A stretch of DNA of 64,000 bases, from positions 262,556 to 326,555 of the forward strand of contig JAYNJU010000001.1 in NCBI GenBank assembly GCA_038110465.1, given 5' to 3'. The DNA is from Marisimplicoccus sp038110465 (GTDB taxonomy: Bacteria; Bacteroidota; Bacteroidia; Flavobacteriales; Flavobacteriaceae). Of the stretch, positions 62,601 through 64,000 are shown piece after piece (position 1 is the first letter of the stretch; each line of letters begins with the position of its first letter). Both the position numbers and the translations under genes were made by a program. The notes under the pieces are model-generated. The model saw nothing but the letters and a program-made list of their open reading frames with translations, had not been told where the DNA came from and ran no database searches.

Positions 62601-62701
62601 ACCCGGAAGTTCCAAATGGTGGTTCACTATTATTAGGATGGTATGATGGACAATACCCAACTAATAGTGTTTCTTCAATTGGATTAAATATTAAATTTTA
62701 A
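59609..62701 (+). CDS. SusC/RagA family TonB-linked outer-membrane protein
   Basis: TonB-dependent porin of 1,030 residues that imports oligosaccharides or peptides with its SusD partner. The start ATG 59609 gives a signal peptide (MKKAFLVVLMLSSSLIFAQ); in-frame codons back to 59525 are leader sequence. It has a carboxypeptidase-like regulatory domain (about 20-95, GNPIPGATVVITGTTIGVVT), a TonB box DEVVVSGYQ near 101, the plug with GGGPGAAPIVRIRG and NPLYVIDGI and SAAIYGARASNGVIVVTTKK, then the 22-strand barrel ending in SSIGLNIKF. Codons are richer in C- and G-ending triplets than in neighbours, consistent with high expression. The 160 bases upstream hold no exact promoter match. Confidence 0.96.
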   Translation: MKKAFLVVLMLSSSLIFAQNNISGNVSDSNGNPIPGATVVITGTTIGVVTDFDGNYQIDASAGDQLTFSSLGFASQTITVGNQAQINVTLATSVDILDEVVVSGYQTQQRRTLSGAIGTVDTEEAFKTQVTNSAEALQGRVAGVQVISGGGPGAAPIVRIRGYATTNDNNPLYVIDGIQTTDANVMRDINPNDIDNISVLKDGSAAIYGARASNGVIVVTTKKGSFNQKNTLEVNASYGLSQVTRTPDMLNLQQHADMTWQSILNDGNVPSHPQYGNGATPTLPQFLNVPIPSGPEYEGALVKVQPGGTDWLDELFETAAVTNVSLSASGGSDQGRYHMSASYLDQEGVMVYTGYQRASTRLNSQFKIGDNLTVGQNLNVTFDRESTAPNSPVMRASGSSPLIPVYDTNGNFAGTYSNSARLGIHNNPISELYRSKDDYNKNLRAIADIFAQWDITPELRFKTAAGIQMRDLHGRYFTALNPEHGEALATNTLTEQQFRQDEWVITNTLNYRNSFGDHTLDVLLGTEALKQTFKGQSVLRTGYLFEDPGFYLLSNGSGTPVVSYASANSSSIFSLFATANWSYGGKYFATATVRKDDTSRFAKATADAIFPSGSFGWLISEEDWFESNVFDTLKLRMSYGELGNQQIGGSNLDVNISLQNEFTAFYPFSGSGGATPGATLDSKGNPNLTWETMTATNIAFDMGFADNKLQAVIDVFKNETTGLVAQDTQKISTTAIDAGAPYTNLGSMQSTGFDFSLTYGDTTSSGVTYSIAANITRAKNEVTELISDFYSASGDRIGPVSRTEVGQPLAFFYGRNVLGIFQSDAEVAAHAQQDGAAPGRFKYEDINNDGVINDLDRTKIGDPHPDFTFGLNLNLAYKNWDMSMFLNGSVGNDIFDNTALYYESPAFFNSNRSVKVLDAWSPSNPNGKYPALSETILNNEFTSANSFFVRDGSYVRLRTLQIGYTLSDDIASKIGASSARIYYNGSNLLTLTDFDGFDPEVPNGGSLLLGWYDGQYPTNSVSSIGLNIKF

Positions 62702-62724
62702 CCCCAATAATAAATAAATATATT

Positions 62725-64000
62725 ATGAAAAAATTTCTAACATTATTTTTATCAGCATCTCTGCTAGTTTCATGTGCTGATGATTTTACTGAAATTGATC
62801 CTGTTGGAGCACTTAGTGATGCTTCTCTACAAAATGCTACTGGTGTAGATCTTCTTTTAACAGGTGCATATGCTGTACTTGATGGTATTCGTAATAACCA
62901 TGGTGCAGACTGGCACGTAACAGGAGATAACTGGTGGATGGATGTTATTTCAGATGATGCTCATAAAGGTTCTACCGATGGTGACCAAGCAGATCTACTT
63001 GCAATTGAGTTATTTACTTGGGATACAACCAATGCATACTTTACTAATAAGTGGAGAGCAGTATTCGCTGGTATTAACAGATCTAACGCAGTTATTGATT
63101 TAATTAATAACTCTGATGATCCATCTGCATTTAGTGTTCAGCTTGCTCAAGCTAGATTTTTAAGAGGTCACTACAATTTTGAACTTCAAAAAATGTGGGT
63201 AAATGTACCTTACATCTCTGATGAAAATTATGCCGCAAGTGAATTTAATCAACCTAACTCTGGTCCAATTTGGGATAAGATTGAGGCAGATTTTGCATAT
63301 GCTGCTGCTAATTTACCAGCATCAAGAGGTGGTTCTTACACTGAGCCTGGAAGACCTGTTGCTACAACAGCTAAAGCTTATTTAGGTAAAACATACCTAT
63401 ATCAAGGAAACTGGAGTGCTGCTGCTACTGAATTAGATGCAGTTATCAACTCAGGTCAATATGCTTTACAGTCTGATTATTTTGCAAACTTTAGATCTGA
63501 TGGTGAAAATGGATCAGAGATGCTTTTCTCAATTCAATTTGCTTCAGATACAGGTCAATCATTTAACGGTAATAGAGGTGGTACGCTTAACTATCCTATT
63601 GGTCCTATGACTGGCGGTATGTGTTGTGGTTTTTACCAACCAACTCAAGATTTAGCAAATGCTTTTCAAACAGATTCTAATGGACTTCCATTATCTAATT
63701 GGGCTAGTTCTGATATCACTAATGATGCAGGTATAGAAACTGGTGAGGCTTTCACTCCTCATACTGGACCACTTGATCCAAGAATTGACTTCACTATCGC
63801 AAGACGTGGAATTGATTTTAATGGATACGGGCCATTTACTGGTAAAGAGAACATTAGAGCTTCATTCACTGATATTTCTGGACCTTATGCAAACAAAAAA
63901 AATATGTATACGGTTGGAGATGATGCCAACAAAGGTACTGGTGGATGGGGAGAACAAAGATCAGGTATTAATTATCATATAATTAGATATGCTGATGTTC
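62725..64000 (+). CDS. SusD/RagB family nutrient-binding lipoprotein, 3' end missing
   Basis: The frame is open from ATG 62725 to the window edge (425 codons), so the gene continues outside. A lipoprotein signal MKKFLTLFLSASLLVSC ends at C17 followed by ADD, as in surface-exposed SusD proteins. TPR-like segments include ARFLRGHYNFELQKMWVNVP (near 140) and ATTAKAYLGKTYLYQGNWSA (near 213-232), both hallmarks of SusD. It starts 23 bases after susC and forms the lid of that transporter. Confidence 0.94.
   Translation, partial: MKKFLTLFLSASLLVSCADDFTEIDPVGALSDASLQNATGVDLLLTGAYAVLDGIRNNHGADWHVTGDNWWMDVISDDAHKGSTDGDQADLLAIELFTWDTTNAYFTNKWRAVFAGINRSNAVIDLINNSDDPSAFSVQLAQARFLRGHYNFELQKMWVNVPYISDENYAASEFNQPNSGPIWDKIEADFAYAAANLPASRGGSYTEPGRPVATTAKAYLGKTYLYQGNWSAAATELDAVINSGQYALQSDYFANFRSDGENGSEMLFSIQFASDTGQSFNGNRGGTLNYPIGPMTGGMCCGFYQPTQDLANAFQTDSNGLPLSNWASSDITNDAGIETGEAFTPHTGPLDPRIDFTIARRGIDFNGYGPFTGKENIRASFTDISGPYANKKNMYTVGDDANKGTGGWGEQRSGINYHIIRYADV

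Noticed and set aside
1..64000. Mobile elements, CRISPR arrays, prophage or defence islands
   Set aside because: No transposase, integrase, Cas, restriction or repeat-array signals were seen on either strand; the region is mainly core genome.

Overview
The window looks like a piece of the chromosome of a streamlined, aerobic, probably marine planktonic flavobacterium (Bacteroidota, Flavobacteriia). The DNA is very A+T rich (about 30% G+C by eye). Genes are packed with 1 to 12 base gaps or overlaps, Shine-Dalgarno sequences are absent, and several promoters match the Bacteroidota pattern (-33 TTG, -7 TAnnTTTG). Markers of the group include a SusC/SusD pair, a DnaX without a zinc module, a DUF3822 gene beside rsmD, BshA (bacillithiol), a GH3/beta-lactamase fusion and a large TamB. 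I saw no insertion sequence, prophage, integrase, CRISPR array or rRNA gene.

Layout. 1-6.3 kb: end of a UMF1 permease, lon, cmk and rpsA, the last closed by a clear terminator. 6.4-11.9 kb: one tight + strand run of pyrR, pyrB, pdxH, a SixA-type phosphatase, ppk1 and ppx. 11.9-15.8 kb: dnaX on the - strand, the RNase P RNA gene on the + strand, then rsmD, a DUF3822 gene and a membrane-anchored protein on the - strand. 15.8-20.3 kb: kdsB and a PlsC-type acyltransferase, yebC and gcvT, then a secreted Xaa-Pro aminopeptidase. 20.3-27.5 kb: clpC, thrA, thrB and thrC as one - strand unit. 27.7-31.7 kb: gyrA, a TPR protein, tRNA-Ser(GCU), tRNA-Arg(UCU) and a terminator.

31.7-35.8 kb is the most distinctive accessory unit: a lipoprotein sulfatase, a very short formylglycine-generating enzyme, a DUF4442 protein, a nitronate monooxygenase-like protein and a half-length asparaginase. 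35.8-37.5 kb: rsmE and tsaD. 37.5-44.4 kb: tamB, then pfkA, gapA and a BadF-type sugar kinase, then ridA. 44.4-56.1 kb is largely envelope and redox: LptD-like protein, amidase with SPOR domain, MlaD-like protein, two Fe-S proteins flanking a HAD protein, a conserved small protein, the GH3/beta-lactamase fusion and bshA. 56.1-58.5 kb: a penicillin-acylase-family hydrolase preceded by two unannotated tiny membrane ORFs and tRNA-Arg(CCU). 58.5-64 kb: a secreted alpha/beta hydrolase and a SusC/SusD pair, the SusD running off the window; this is probably the edge of a polysaccharide utilisation locus.

Most of the window is housekeeping. Points that stand out are the sulfatase with a CAGSR active-site motif beside a 191-residue formylglycine-generating enzyme; an 11-A run at the domain III boundary of dnaX where slippage in either direction gives an immediate stop (a possible gamma form); a tamB gene with no ATG, GTG or TTG able to encode its membrane anchor; face-to-face -7 boxes between tsaD and tamB; near-leaderless promoters at rpsA and dnaX; and a chain of two tiny membrane ORFs coupled by TAATG overlaps to the acylase. 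All functional calls rest on motif recognition by eye; no database search was run.
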